The notes: generated by a model not told the origin, from the letters alone. Counted from the stretch's first letter, positions 50,086 to 59,431 are shown. The stretch: DNA of 64,000 nt from Aurantiacibacter zhengii (GCF_003584125.1 NZ_QXFL01000007.1:1-64000), one strand, 5' to 3'. Numbers and translations: made by a program.

Positions 50086-51269
50086 AGATGCATGTTCTCC
50101 TGACCGCTACAAGCGTTCTCGCTGGCGTCGGCACCCCTGCCTTCGCACAGGATCATTCCGATCATGCCTCGCATCGCGAATCCGCGGCAACCGAATGCGA
50201 GAAAGAGGCCGAGCGTCACCGCGCCATGGGCCATGCGGTGCCGGAAGGACAGTGCGAGCCACCGGGCAAGCCCGCAACTTCCGTCGATCACAGCTCCATG
50301 GACCAGCAGGGTATGGATCATGGTCAGATGGATCATGGTCAGAGCGGCAATTCGGCGATGGACCAAGGTTCAATGGACGGCATGGACCATAGCCAGATGG
50401 ACCATGGTCAGGGTGGCAGTTCCCCGATGGATCAGGGGTCGATGGAAGGCATGGACCATGGCGGAATGGACCACGGGCAAATGGATATGGGTGCCATGGA
50501 TCACGGATCTATGGCGATGCCGATACCCGAAGCGCCGCCGCCTGCTGCTGCAGGTTCCGGCCCCCCACGTGCGGCGGACGCGATCTGGGGAGCCGAAGCG
50601 ATGCGCGAGGCGCGAGAGCAGCTTCGCCGCGAACAGGGCGGTCAGACCTTTCTCGGAATTTTCGGAGATCGCTTGGAATACCGCGCGCGCGAAGGAGAGG
50701 ACGGATATCTGTGGGATTTCAAGGCTTGGTATGGCGGGGATCTCAACCGCGTCTGGGTTGAATCCGAAGGCGAGGGTGCATTCGGCGAGGGTGTCGAGGA
50801 TGCCGACATATCGCTGCTCTATGGCAGGGCGATCGGTCCCTGGTTCGATCTACAGGCCGGTGTTCGGCAGGATCTGACCGGTCCGACGCGTACCTATCTC
50901 GATCTCGGAATTCAGGGGCTCGCCCCCTATCTGTTCGAGGTCGAGGCGGATGTCTTCCTGTCGGATAAGGGCGACGTCACCGCCACGGCGGAGGTCGAAC
51001 TCGATCAGCGCATCACCCAGCGCCTAATCCTGCAACCGCGCGGAGAGATATCGCTGGCGGCGCAGGATGTGCCCGAACTTGGCATCGGCGCAGGGATCGA
51101 CACGATCGAGGCGGGAGTACGTCTCCGCTATGAATTCGCCCGTGAGTTCGCTCCGTATATCGGCGTCGAACAGGAATGGAAAATAGGCGACAGCGCCGAT
51201 TTTGCCCGCGCCGCGGGCGAAGATCCGAGCGTCACCAACTATGTCGTCGGCTTACGTTTCTGGTTCTGA
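50082..51269 (+). CDS. copB: Copper-resistance outer-membrane protein CopB
   Basis: Start at ATG 50082 overlapping the copA stop. The 395-residue protein has a signal ending AFAQD (about residue 23). A His/Met/Asp-rich segment with repeated MDHGxMDHS-like units follows (about residues 75-150), then a CopB beta-barrel ending VVGLRFWF. The barrel has EYRAREGEDGYLWDFKAWYGGD near its start. CopB holds or releases copper at the outer membrane together with CopA. Confidence 0.93.
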   Translation: MKMHVLLTATSVLAGVGTPAFAQDHSDHASHRESAATECEKEAERHRAMGHAVPEGQCEPPGKPATSVDHSSMDQQGMDHGQMDHGQSGNSAMDQGSMDGMDHSQMDHGQGGSSPMDQGSMEGMDHGGMDHGQMDMGAMDHGSMAMPIPEAPPPAAAGSGPPRAADAIWGAEAMREAREQLRREQGGQTFLGIFGDRLEYRAREGEDGYLWDFKAWYGGDLNRVWVESEGEGAFGEGVEDADISLLYGRAIGPWFDLQAGVRQDLTGPTRTYLDLGIQGLAPYLFEVEADVFLSDKGDVTATAEVELDQRITQRLILQPRGEISLAAQDVPELGIGAGIDTIEAGVRLRYEFAREFAPYIGVEQEWKIGDSADFARAAGEDPSVTNYVVGLRFWF

Positions 51270-51294
51270 AACACGATCTTAGGATTTTGATGAA

Positions 51295-51813
51295 ATGACC
51301 AATACTCTAACACGGATCGCATCGACCGCGCTCGCTCTTGCGCTGATACCTACGGCTGCAGTCGCGCAGCAGATGGTTCATTCATCCCATGCCGGCCACG
51401 AGATGCAGGCTATGGACGCTTCGGCGGACGATGTCGCGGGCGCGGAGAAGGCCCTCAAGGCCTATCGCACCGCTCTTGAAGCACGCGACGCGCAGGCGAT
51501 GCGGGCTCTCTTCGCCGAGAATTCGGCGATTTTCGAGAATGGCAAGGCCGAAGGAAGCTTCGCCAACTACATGGAGCACCATCTGGGCCCCGAGCTCGAC
51601 GCGATCGTGAGCTTTACCTTCTCCGACCCCACGCTGACCGTCACCCGGATGGGACATATGGCCTATGGTTACGAGACGTATGGCTATCGCATCGAACTTA
51701 GCGATGGCCGGATGATCGAGCGCGACGGCGTGGCGACATCGGTGCTTGCTCATGACGCGGAAGAGTGGAGAATCGTCCAGTACCATTCCTCGTCGCGCGC
51801 GCCGCGCAACTGA
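51295..51813 (+). CDS. Exported NTF2/DUF4440-like protein
   Basis: A 172-residue protein with a signal peptide (about residues 1-24, ending VAQQ), a His/Met-rich start (MVHSSHAGHEM), then a SnoaL/DUF4440-like fold: LKAYRTALEARDAQAMRALFAENSAIF and MGHMAYGYETYGYRIELSDGR. Such domains bind or convert small ligands. In the copper operon it may be a periplasmic accessory protein. The reaction is unknown. It begins 25 nt after copB. Confidence 0.75.
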   Translation: MTNTLTRIASTALALALIPTAAVAQQMVHSSHAGHEMQAMDASADDVAGAEKALKAYRTALEARDAQAMRALFAENSAIFENGKAEGSFANYMEHHLGPELDAIVSFTFSDPTLTVTRMGHMAYGYETYGYRIELSDGRMIERDGVATSVLAHDAEEWRIVQYHSSSRAPRN

Positions 51814-51840
51814 TTACGGCTTTCGAAGAGGTAGCACCGG

Positions 51841-52572
51841 TTGGCAACGCCGTCGCTGAAGCTGCGCCTGCATGTGCTCGGCAGCAAGATCCACAAATGG
51901 CTGGCGATTTTCGTCGGTGTCCAGGTCCTCTTGTGGATGGGAACCGGTGCCCTCATGTCATTTCTCGACCTGGAAGAAGTTCGCTCCGAACATGTTGTTT
52001 CGCGTGAACAAGAGACGCTGCCCGCCGATGCCCCGCTCCCGGCCTGGGTCGTAAACGACGGTACTCTTGCAGCGGTAACGGTGCGCTCGCTCAACGGCGA
52101 TGCCGTGACCGAGGTCCGCAAGGTTGACGGTAGCGTGAGCCTGCATGATCCGGTGACGGGGCGCAAACTCTCCCCCATCTCGGCTGAAACGGCAAGATCC
52201 ATCGCCTTGCGCGCATGGACCGGACCCAGAATGACGATCGAAGGCGCACGGATTGTTCACGAACCGGTCGGGACCGAGTTTCGCGGGCCTTTCCCGGCCT
52301 GGCAGGTCACCTATGCTGACGAGGCTTCGACGCGCATCTACATCGATGCCACCAGCGGCACGCTCGGAGCGGCGCGTAACGACACCTGGCGACTGTTCGA
52401 TTTCATCTGGGGCCTTCATATCATGGACTGGACCCAGCGCGATCGCATCAACAGTTGGTGGCTGCTCCTGTTCGGCATTGGCGGCACGATCATAGCCCTG
52501 TCGGGCTTTATCCTGCTGGCGAACAGGATGCCGAGGCCGGGCCGCCGCGCAAGAAAGAGAACGCTCGCTTGA
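51841..52572 (+). CDS. PepSY-domain membrane protein
   Basis: The likely start is TTG 51841 with GAGG 9 nt upstream. The 243-residue protein has a first membrane helix after a short basic head (HKWLAIFVGVQVLLWMGTGALM), a periplasmic PepSY pair (about 70-175) and a second helix near 205-230. His residues at the helix ends (LGSKIHKW, GLHIMDW) could bind haem as in PepSY_TM reductases. Part of the copAB operon and probably involved in periplasmic metal reduction or handling. This is inference. Confidence 0.7.
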   Translation: MATPSLKLRLHVLGSKIHKWLAIFVGVQVLLWMGTGALMSFLDLEEVRSEHVVSREQETLPADAPLPAWVVNDGTLAAVTVRSLNGDAVTEVRKVDGSVSLHDPVTGRKLSPISAETARSIALRAWTGPRMTIEGARIVHEPVGTEFRGPFPAWQVTYADEASTRIYIDATSGTLGAARNDTWRLFDFIWGLHIMDWTQRDRINSWWLLLFGIGGTIIALSGFILLANRMPRPGRRARKRTLA

Positions 52573-52802
52573 GCCCAAAGGCTTGCTCGCGTGGGCGGGC
52601 TTCCTAAGCCCATTCTGCAAGCTGTCCGGTGCCAAGAGCCGAATGCGTTCGACGATCGCGATGGTGGCGCCAGCAGACGTGATGCCACTGGCGCACTTCT
52701 GTCGCGCCAATACGATCAAATTAATGTGAGGGGCACGCGGCTGCCGTGCGTATCAGGCACATAGGTCGCACTACAACTGCCGGGCCGGGAGACATACGAC
52801 AC
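52573..52802. other. Gap inside the copper operon
   Basis: About 230 bases between the PepSY and DUF2231 genes. The ATG at 52803 has only a weak GA-rich ribosome site. No motif of the ECF promoter type was seen. A few short frames are not credible. Confidence 0.35.
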
Positions 52803-53474
52803 ATGAAAGCCCCCTCATTTTTGGCGCTGCTCGCCGCAAGCCTGCTCTTCGTCGGACCCGTTCAGGCTCATGGCGACGAAAAACACGGCGAAGAGGCGAG
52901 CGCCGCGCCTGCGGCCACCAATGGCGATGCGCATGACCAGGCGGCCATGGCGCAGATGGGCGAGCCCGCAGGCGCGGGCGAGTCCTCCGGCGCGCACGAC
53001 GAAGCGGGCGGAGGCCATGACGAGGCCGGTGGCCATGCGGATGAGGGCGAAACCGGCATTATGGCCGTACTGAAGAAGCTGCATCCGGCAACGATCCATT
53101 TCCCGATCGCCTTGTTTCTAATGGCTGCGGCCACCGAATTGTTCGTGATGCGCCGGAAAGGAGCGGGCCTGGAAAGTGCGGTGCGCGTGCTTGTCTACGG
53201 CGGGGCCATCGGCGCGGTCGTTGCGGCTCTGTTCGGATGGATCCACACCGGGCTGTGGTTTGGCGGCGATACCGTCATGCAGGTGCATCGATGGAACGGG
53301 ATGCTGATCGCGGTTCTCGGTATTGCAATGGCCTATCTCGCAAACAGGCCAAGCCAAAGCCGTACGTGGTTGCGCGCATCTATCTTCTCCATGGCGGCAC
53401 TCGTTCTCATACAGGGCTTCCTTGGCGGCGAGCTCGCGCATGGCCCGCACCATTTGGGCATTTCCCTGTTTTGA
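52803..53474 (+). CDS. DUF2231 membrane protein with His-rich lead
   Basis: I start at ATG 52803. The 223-residue product has a signal peptide ending VQAHGDE, then an Ala/Gly/His/Glu-rich linker (HGDEKHGEE, GHDEAGGHADEG). Three or four membrane helices of DUF2231 follow, with LHPATIHFPIALFLMAAATELF as the signature and RWNGMLIAVLG near the end. DUF2231 proteins accompany cytochromes and copper genes and may bind haem. It probably belongs to the copA operon. Confidence 0.8.
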   Translation: MKAPSFLALLAASLLFVGPVQAHGDEKHGEEASAAPAATNGDAHDQAAMAQMGEPAGAGESSGAHDEAGGGHDEAGGHADEGETGIMAVLKKLHPATIHFPIALFLMAAATELFVMRRKGAGLESAVRVLVYGGAIGAVVAALFGWIHTGLWFGGDTVMQVHRWNGMLIAVLGIAMAYLANRPSQSRTWLRASIFSMAALVLIQGFLGGELAHGPHHLGISLF

Positions 53475-53488
53475 AGGAGTTGAATGAG

Positions 53489-53899
53489 ATGCGAATTCCA
53501 AAGGAAACGTCAGCGATCGCCTCTTTTGCGCTCGCGTCATTGATACCTGCTCTAGCGGCTTGCGATCAGGCGCCGGAGAGCACGCCGACCTCGGAGGTTT
53601 CGCCGATGGGCGAAGCTGCGGCGATGCCTGGCACGGCACCCGAAGAAAATCTTGGCGGTCGGGCAGCGTCTCCCTCTGAGGGTGAAACAGGGGTCGCGCG
53701 GCAGGACGCCCTTTCGACAAGGAATGCCGCCACACCCGCGTCACAGGGAGCCGCTCCTCCGGTACCGCGCGCAACGGCCACCTCCGCTGCGCCGGCAACG
53801 GCCGCGCAGCCCGAGAGCGAGGAGGCGACCCTGCCCGCCGATCCCCATGCGGGCCATGACATGTCCTCGATGGCCGATCACGACATGGAAGGCATGTGA
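53489..53899 (+). CDS. Low-complexity lipoprotein with His/Met tail
   Basis: ATG 53489 follows GAAGGAG. The 136-residue protein has a lipoprotein signal (LAAC), a long Ala/Pro/Ser/Glu-rich disordered middle and a tail HAGHDMSSMADHDMEGM that could bind copper. The product resembles periplasmic metal-buffering tethers. It starts 14 nt after DUF2231 and is the last gene of the copper cluster, just before the second structured repeat. Confidence 0.65.
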   Translation: MRIPKETSAIASFALASLIPALAACDQAPESTPTSEVSPMGEAAAMPGTAPEENLGGRAASPSEGETGVARQDALSTRNAATPASQGAAPPVPRATATSAAPATAAQPESEEATLPADPHAGHDMSSMADHDMEGM

Positions 53900-53984
53900 T
53901 CGGGCGCGTTTCCCGGTGACTGGGCTATTCAGAAGAAACCCTCGGCAAGAAATCCCAACGAACAACGCAAGATCAGGAAAGGAC

Positions 53985-54077
53985 GGCCCCGCCTCCCCCC
54001 GAAGCCCTGCGGGTCGCAGGTGCCCCCAAGGGGCCGTTCAGGAACCCCGCGTGAAGACCAACCCGCGCGGGGTTCCG
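53985..54077 (+). repeat. Structured intergenic repeat, copy B
   Basis: 93 bp, about four-fifths identical to 37990-38080 by eye, in the same orientation 16 kb away. The outer pairing GGCCCC/GGGGCC, the CCTGCG-GGT-CGCAGG hairpin (loop changed, stem kept) and the GGAACCCCGCG/CGCGGGGTTCC hairpin are all retained, with loop bases differing. The conserved GTTCA again joins the helices. Confidence 0.7.
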
Positions 54078-54181
54078 TTTGCCCGGCTTCGCTGTCGCTT
54101 GCCAGGCGCTTCCCGGCATGGCTTCGTGCTATATGAGCATCGCGCAGACGATCGCCCCGATGGTTATGAAAGGAACCGCAT

Positions 54182-54523
54182 ATGTCGGAAACGGGAAAAG
54201 CCGGTGCGCTGTCGCGCTGGGAAGACGAAGGTGGGGCATTGCGCTGCGGGCCGCAGGAAGCGCTCGCTGCCGATTGCGAAAAATGGGATACTCCGCCGCT
54301 TTCCGATGCCGAGATCATCCAATTGCGCATCAGGGTGATCGCGCTCGAGAACATGGTGCTCGGCCTTCTGTCGAAGGCCAGCGCCGATCAGCTTGCAGCA
54401 ATCGAAGAAATCGCGGAATTCATATCCCCGCGTGCCGATGCGAAGCCGCATCCGCTTACCTTGCATGCCGCCACCCAGATGGAGCACTTTGTCGAGCGCG
54501 CCCGACGGTTTCGCGAAGAATAA
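54182..54523 (+). CDS. Hypothetical protein, helical
   Basis: A 113-residue soluble protein after AAGGAA. An N-terminal 40 residues (LSRWEDEGGALRCGPQEALAADCEKWD) with two Cys are followed by two helices rich in Leu/Ile/Glu (IIQLRIRVIALENMVLGLL) that read like a short coiled coil. No family is recognised. It stands alone between the structured repeat and the cytochrome gene. Confidence 0.5.
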   Translation: MSETGKAGALSRWEDEGGALRCGPQEALAADCEKWDTPPLSDAEIIQLRIRVIALENMVLGLLSKASADQLAAIEEIAEFISPRADAKPHPLTLHAATQMEHFVERARRFREE

Positions 54524-54886
54524 TAGTCAAGTCTCGCCCTGGCTTTCTAATGCGTTGGGAGAACGAAGCCGCTCCGCATTCGCTTTCGGGCACCCGTACT
54601 CGGTCCGGCAGGCAACTTTCGGAACCCTCATCGTCAACCAGTGTTGAATAAGTTCGACCGCCATTGATGGGTTTGAGTTTCTTGCTGACCGCACCTTGAG
54701 CATTTGCGTTCGCCCGACCGTTTCGAAGGCGCCGAGTGGTAGTACAGAGTGCTCCGGAAGACTGATCTCGCCCCGAGGGGAAGAATGACATCGACGGATA
54801 GGTCGCGGCATCCCCGGGGGTAAATGATCCCGTTCCCGGGGAGCCGCGCCGGTCAGCCGCCGGAGGTAGCCAGACGTTGGAGATTG
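54524..54886. other. Gap without a confident gene
   Basis: About 360 bases. It contains CCCCGGG and CCCGGGG (54812-54842) that can pair as a GC-rich hairpin shortly before the cytochrome gene. No promoter of the ECF or CueR type is visible. Opposing open frames are not protein-like. Confidence 0.4.
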
Positions 54887-55411
54887 ATGATGAAGAGCTT
54901 CCAAAAAGGTCTTGGGCTCGGAACCCTAGGCACTTTGTTGCTCATCGGCACTGTCGCGCTGATCGTCGTGCTTACGGGCGCGTATAATGTCGCTGCCGAT
55001 GATGGTCATACCCCGATTACGGAGTGGGCGCTTGACACCTCGATGACGAATTCTGTCGAAAGCCGTGCGAGCAACCTGAACGCTCCAGAATTCACGCAAG
55101 CGATGGTCGAGGCCGGCGCGGGCGATTACAAGGCCATGTGCGCGCACTGTCACGGGGGCGTCGGCGAAGGACGAGCGCAATGGAGTTCCGGTATGCTTCC
55201 CCATCCTCCCGCGCTGGCAAACGCCGCGAAGAGTTGGTCGGACGAAGAAGTGTTCTGGCTGGTAAAACACGGCGTGAAGGCGTCGGGCATGCCTGCCTTT
55301 GGAGGCACGCACGAGGATCGCGCTCTCTGGAATATCACAGCTTTCGTCAAGAACATGCCGCAAATGAGCGAAGAACAGTATGCCACCCTCGGATCGGCCG
55401 GCGGTCATTAG
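54887..55411 (+). CDS. Membrane-anchored c-type cytochrome
   Basis: Two ATGs (54887, 54890) follow in a row; GGAGG lies further upstream than usual. The 174-residue protein has an N-terminal membrane anchor (LGTLLLIGTVALIVVLTGAY) and one haem-c site CAHCH at about residue 86. The Met ligand is likely in VKASGMPAFGGTHED. It is periplasmic electron transfer. Downstream is a DUF2231 protein, often paired with cytochromes. Its redox partner could be one of the dehydrogenases further right. Confidence 0.85.
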   Translation: MMKSFQKGLGLGTLGTLLLIGTVALIVVLTGAYNVAADDGHTPITEWALDTSMTNSVESRASNLNAPEFTQAMVEAGAGDYKAMCAHCHGGVGEGRAQWSSGMLPHPPALANAAKSWSDEEVFWLVKHGVKASGMPAFGGTHEDRALWNITAFVKNMPQMSEEQYATLGSAGGH

Positions 55412-55485
55412 CGAGACCAAGGGGCGCGCCGGAATGGACTGCGCATGCGATCCTTCCCTTTCTTCTTCAACCTAGGGCTATCTCG

Positions 55486-56001
55486 ATGCCACCCATTCAT
55501 CCCGCGATCGTTCACTATCCCATCGCGCTAGGAGTGGTTTCGGTGCTTGCCGAAACGGCTGCATTGGTGTTTGGCGTACCTTCCCTCGCCCCCCTAGCCT
55601 ACTGGACGATAGCAATTGCCGCCGTGGGCGCGATCCTGGCGGCGGGGACCGGCTATTGGGACATGAACCGCAACGAACTTGCGCGCGAGACGCATGAACT
55701 TGTCCATCTCCACCTCAAATCCGGCCTGATTCTGATGATAGCACTTATCGTCGCCGCGGTGTGGCGCTGGTCGCTAAGCTCACCATCGATTTTCTATCTC
55801 CTCTTTGCTTGGGCGATTGTGGCTGGCTTGGTTGTTCAGGCCTGGCTTGGCGGCGAGATCGTCTACTCGCACGGGGCAGGGGTTGCTGCCGCGAATCAGG
55901 GAACTGCATCGTCTGAAGAGGCGAAGCGGCCATCGCGTCGGTTCTATCGCTGGATAAAAGGTCGCGATTTGAAGAGCAACGGTGACGACCATGCGGCGTA
56001 G
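55486..56001 (+). CDS. DUF2231 membrane protein (copy 2)
   Basis: I start at ATG 55486 (MPPIHPAIVHYPIALG). The 171-residue protein has the family signature at its very N-terminus without a signal, and four membrane helices. Conserved His residues occur in HPAIVHYP and in ETHELVHLHLKSG, candidate haem ligands. It follows the cytochrome gene by 74 nt. A membrane cytochrome-like electron carrier is plausible but not shown. Confidence 0.8.
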   Translation: MPPIHPAIVHYPIALGVVSVLAETAALVFGVPSLAPLAYWTIAIAAVGAILAAGTGYWDMNRNELARETHELVHLHLKSGLILMIALIVAAVWRWSLSSPSIFYLLFAWAIVAGLVVQAWLGGEIVYSHGAGVAAANQGTASSEEAKRPSRRFYRWIKGRDLKSNGDDHAA

Positions 56002-56103
56002 CGCAATCGTTCACTTCGAAAGTCTGTATAGGAGCTAGTAGAAGAACCGCGAGCGATGTGCGATGCTCCGATTTGGTCCAATGGTTCCGCAAGCGCCTAT
56101 TGC

Positions 56104-56604
56104 CTAGGCAGGGTAGGCCAGAGCCATGATGCACCCATATACTGTCTGGGAAGCGACGGTCGCGATTGGGGTCAGCTTCCCGTAATGCAAACCAAAAGCT
56201 CCGGGAGGCTCGAGCCGCTGTCCGGGTCCCGGAGCATCGTATTCCGTAGCCATTCGCGGATGGATCATCGGCAATGTCGGTAAAAACACGGCGACCAGAA
56301 ACAGTCCGTGGGCTATGCCGAGCAAAGCGCCAACCCACCATTCGGATGTCGCGAGGGCGGAAAAAAGCAGCGCATAGAAGAAGGCGAACAGCCATCCACC
56401 GACAAGATAAAGGAGATATCCGAAGATCATGGCGCGCCGCCGATTGCTCACGACAAAGGTTCCGAACAGGAAAGGAAGGCTCAGCCGGGAAAAACCGAAG
56501 AGCTGGGCCCCTTCAAGCACACTGGTCGTGACTGCGGTAGCGACGAGGCCCCACGCGGCTACTACCACCCAATTGGCGGCTACCTCTTGAAGAATTCCAT
56601 TCAA
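56104..56604 (-). CDS. Integral membrane protein of unknown function
   Basis: This 166-residue protein has four membrane helices (about 10-28, 58-80, 85-110, 140-160) and a PMIHPRMATEYDAPGPGQRLEPPG loop. The family is not recognised by name, though similar proteins sit beside GH15/SDR genes in stress clusters. Its ATG overlaps the GH15 stop by 4 nt, so it is co-transcribed as the last gene of the leftward operon. Confidence 0.65.
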   Translation of the reverse strand: MNGILQEVAANWVVVAAWGLVATAVTTSVLEGAQLFGFSRLSLPFLFGTFVVSNRRRAMIFGYLLYLVGGWLFAFFYALLFSALATSEWWVGALLGIAHGLFLVAVFLPTLPMIHPRMATEYDAPGPGQRLEPPGAFGLHYGKLTPIATVASQTVYGCIMALAYPA

Positions 56605-58433
56605 CTGTTGCTTTTCCCTGCACCATGGATTGCCCTAACAGCATGGAGAAGAGCTGCGTGGGACAAGCCCTGCGGCATATTGCCCAGCATGTGTCCGGTT
56701 TCCGGATCGTATTCCTCGGACCACAAGCCCAAATCCCCGGCGGCATCGATGAGCGTTTGCAACCTTGTTACTGCCTCTTCCATCCTGCCGGCCATGGCAA
56801 GATATTCGACGGCCCAGAAGCAACATGCCACGAAGGCTCCTTCAGGGGACCCGTGACCGTCGATCGCCGGATCGTAACGCCAGACGAAGGGACCCTTTGC
56901 CAGTTCGGCATCGATCCTCTCGAATGTAGCCACCATGTGAGGATGATCCGCTTTAATAATTCCGATCTTCGGAAGGAGCAAAACGCTGGCATCGAGATGC
57001 TCGCGTCCCAAGGCACCTGTAAAAGCCTGCCCCTTCTCATTCCAACCGGAGACACAAACCACTTTCTCGAGGACGGCGCGTTCAGCATGCACAGCGTCCC
57101 GATTGATCTCTAGGGGGCTGCGGTCCGAAAGCCACAGGGCGCTGTCCAAGGCCGCCCAGCACATCGCTTTCGAATACAGGTGATGCAGCCGACCCTGCCG
57201 CATTTCCCAGATGCCGTTGTCAGGCTCTTTCCAACGACGACAGACTGTTTCCACGAAGCCACGCAACCGTCGCGCTTCCGAGACCCCGAACGTACCGCCG
57301 TGTTCGACCAGCGAGCGCGCGGCCAGAATTACCGAGCCATAGCTATCGAGCTGAACCTGCCCACTGGCCCCATTTCCGATCCGCACCGGGCCCGAGTTCC
57401 GGTACCCTTCCAATTGGGATACTTCCTGCTCTTTGAGGTCGCTGCGACCAAAAATATCGTAGACGGGGCGCAGATCGGGCTTGTCCTGCTCGGTCGCGTG
57501 CATGAGCCAGTTGAAATAGCCCGATGCTTCGTTCTTGAAGCCATATTGAATGAACGCCGACAGCACGAAATAGGCATCGCGCATCCAGCAATAGCGGTAA
57601 TCCCAATTTCGCTTTGCGCCTATCCATTCGGGCAGGGACGTCGTCGGCGCGGCCGCGACAGCCCCGGTCTCGCGGCTCGTCAGCAACCTCAGCGCCACGA
57701 GACTACGCTTGACTTCCTCGTTGAACCGACCGCCCAACTCGGCTTGCGAAAGCCAGGCGCTCCACCAATCGTGCGCGGCGTTCTTCTTGGTTTCGCATTC
57801 TGGGCCGAGACCTGGAATTGCGCCGACATCGCGTCTGCAAAAGGAGAGCGAGAAATAACGCTTTTCACCAGCATTGAGCTGTTCGCTTCCGCATACCTGA
57901 CGATCGTCGGCCTCAGAGACGGAAAAATCGTTACGGAAGAGGATCAGATCGGCCCTGTGCTGGCATGCCCAGGCGTTTCTGCCCCGTCGTTGGAGCCGGG
58001 GGTCACGTCCAAAGCCCGGTCTGGGTTCGAAACTGAAGGCAACCTTGGGGCAACCCGATTCCACTTCCACTATGCGCAGCAATTCGCGCTCGGGTTCGAT
58101 CGGACCTCCTAAGCCTTCCGTGCGCAGGGCTAGGAAGTCTGTCACGGAAAAGGAGGCGGCTTCCTGAATAAAGCAAGTCCGAAGAATGGGGGTGTCGTCG
58201 AGGTATTCTCGCTCGACGGTCCAATCTCCTTCTGCCCCAATCCGGAACCGCCCGCCCCAGCGACCGAGAACGCCGGAAAACAAGGGAGGGTCGGCGATAT
58301 TGGGCAGACAAAGCCAGTCAACGCATCCCAATCTGGAAACCAGAGCGCATGCCTGCATGTCTCCGATAAGGGCATACTCACCTATGGGCGGGAAAAACGA
58401 AGGTTCGTCCAAACCCTTCATCTGGGTCGCCAT
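56601..58433 (-). CDS. Glycoside hydrolase family 15 protein (glucoamylase/trehalase-like)
   Basis: I start at ATG 58433 (MATQMKGLDEPSFFPP), giving 610 residues. The frame upstream overlaps the SDR gene and is not coding. The N-terminal GH15 beta domain (IGEYALIGDMQACALVSRLGCVDWLCLP) is followed by an (alpha/alpha)6 barrel with GAKRNWDYRYCWMRDAYFVLSAF and the later ALGREHLDASVLLLP segment. Bacterial members act on trehalose or short alpha-glucans. It overlaps the SDR stop by 16 nt. Confidence 0.85.
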   Translation of the reverse strand: MATQMKGLDEPSFFPPIGEYALIGDMQACALVSRLGCVDWLCLPNIADPPLFSGVLGRWGGRFRIGAEGDWTVEREYLDDTPILRTCFIQEAASFSVTDFLALRTEGLGGPIEPERELLRIVEVESGCPKVAFSFEPRPGFGRDPRLQRRGRNAWACQHRADLILFRNDFSVSEADDRQVCGSEQLNAGEKRYFSLSFCRRDVGAIPGLGPECETKKNAAHDWWSAWLSQAELGGRFNEEVKRSLVALRLLTSRETGAVAAAPTTSLPEWIGAKRNWDYRYCWMRDAYFVLSAFIQYGFKNEASGYFNWLMHATEQDKPDLRPVYDIFGRSDLKEQEVSQLEGYRNSGPVRIGNGASGQVQLDSYGSVILAARSLVEHGGTFGVSEARRLRGFVETVCRRWKEPDNGIWEMRQGRLHHLYSKAMCWAALDSALWLSDRSPLEINRDAVHAERAVLEKVVCVSGWNEKGQAFTGALGREHLDASVLLLPKIGIIKADHPHMVATFERIDAELAKGPFVWRYDPAIDGHGSPEGAFVACCFWAVEYLAMAGRMEEAVTRLQTLIDAAGDLGLWSEEYDPETGHMLGNMPQGLSHAALLHAVRAIHGAGKSNS

Positions 58434-59425
58434 AAGCCCGCGACGGCTGCCGCCAGCGCCATGATACCACCGCCGATGGCAAGAGGAAGGCGGTTCTTGG
58501 TGATCCAAAGCTGGCTGCTGCTCTTCCTGGCCTTCTCGCCGAAAGAGCCGTGCGCACCGTGATCTCCCTTCACGGGCTCGTAAAGATTGTCCTTGCGGTC
58601 CGGTGAGACGGGTTGATCGGTTTGCTGTCCGTCGATTGCGGTTCTGGCGAGATACCGGTCCATCAGTGGCGACGCTAGCCGGTCGCCCCAGATTGCCTGA
58701 AGTGTCGGCCATCCCAGCCTGACTTCCTTTCGACCCGACGTCGAAGCGAAATGTATCGCTTCTGCGGCTATCTCGGGTTGGTAAGGAGGGCTCGCCGGTT
58801 TCGGCCGCATGGGCATGCTTGTCCTGATCCAGTCGAATTGCGGCGTATTAATTCCCGGCAACTGTACCATGCTCATCCGGACCTTCGACCCGGCATGAAT
58901 AAGCTCGGACCGGACCGAGTCGTGAAAACCCTGGATCGCGTGCTTTGCGCCGCAATAGGCTGATTGGAGAGGAATCCCGCGATAGGCGAGCGCGCTTCCG
59001 ACCAGTACGATCGAACCGCGGTTGCGCGGCATCATGCGGCGAAGGGCGGCGAAGGTTCCATGGACTTGGCCGAGATAGGTGACCCGTGTAACCCTTTCGA
59101 AGTCTTCGAGGGACATTTCGGCAAAAGGCGACAAGACGCCGGCGAACGCGGCGTTGATCCAGATGTCGATCGGACCCAGGCTTTGCTCGATCCTTTCCGC
59201 CGCTTGCTCCAGGGCCTGTGCATCAGCAACATCGCATGGGCATACCAGCGCGTGCCCGCCAGCGGCTTCGACATCCTTCCGGGCACCCTCAAGTCCATCA
59301 ATGCCTCGTGCGATGAGGCCGACGCTCGTCCCTTCCTGCGCGAACCGTCGGACGGTGGCCCGCCCCACGCCTGCCGAGGCGCCCGTTACGACAACAACTT
59401 TTCGTTTGTTCGGTATTTTCTTCAT
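58418..59425 (-). CDS. Short-chain dehydrogenase with C-terminal membrane anchor
   Basis: A 335-residue SDR with TGASAGVGRATV for NAD(P) binding, the NAAFAG segment, and catalytic Ser/Tyr/Lys in VGSALAYRGIPLQSAYCGAKHA. After the catalytic domain comes a linker with PVSPDRKDNLYEPVKGDHG and a hydrophobic anchor at the very end (ITKNRLPLAIGGGIMALAAAVAGLW). Anchored SDRs of this kind are common in alphaproteobacterial stress clusters. The substrate is unknown. It starts 6 nt before the GMC gene stop. Confidence 0.88.
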   Translation of the reverse strand: MKKIPNKRKVVVVTGASAGVGRATVRRFAQEGTSVGLIARGIDGLEGARKDVEAAGGHALVCPCDVADAQALEQAAERIEQSLGPIDIWINAAFAGVLSPFAEMSLEDFERVTRVTYLGQVHGTFAALRRMMPRNRGSIVLVGSALAYRGIPLQSAYCGAKHAIQGFHDSVRSELIHAGSKVRMSMVQLPGINTPQFDWIRTSMPMRPKPASPPYQPEIAAEAIHFASTSGRKEVRLGWPTLQAIWGDRLASPLMDRYLARTAIDGQQTDQPVSPDRKDNLYEPVKGDHGAHGSFGEKARKSSSQLWITKNRLPLAIGGGIMALAAAVAGLWRPR

Positions 59426-59431
59426 GTTCGA

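Noticed and set aside
50320-50520. Repeat tract of ATGGACCATGG-like units
   Set aside because: Coding repeats of the MDHG units of CopB, expected for this family.
58434-58712. N-terminal extension of the GH15 protein
   Set aside because: It lies wholly inside the SDR gene on another frame of the same strand and is Arg/Ser-rich; the GH15 N-terminal motif begins right after ATG 58433.
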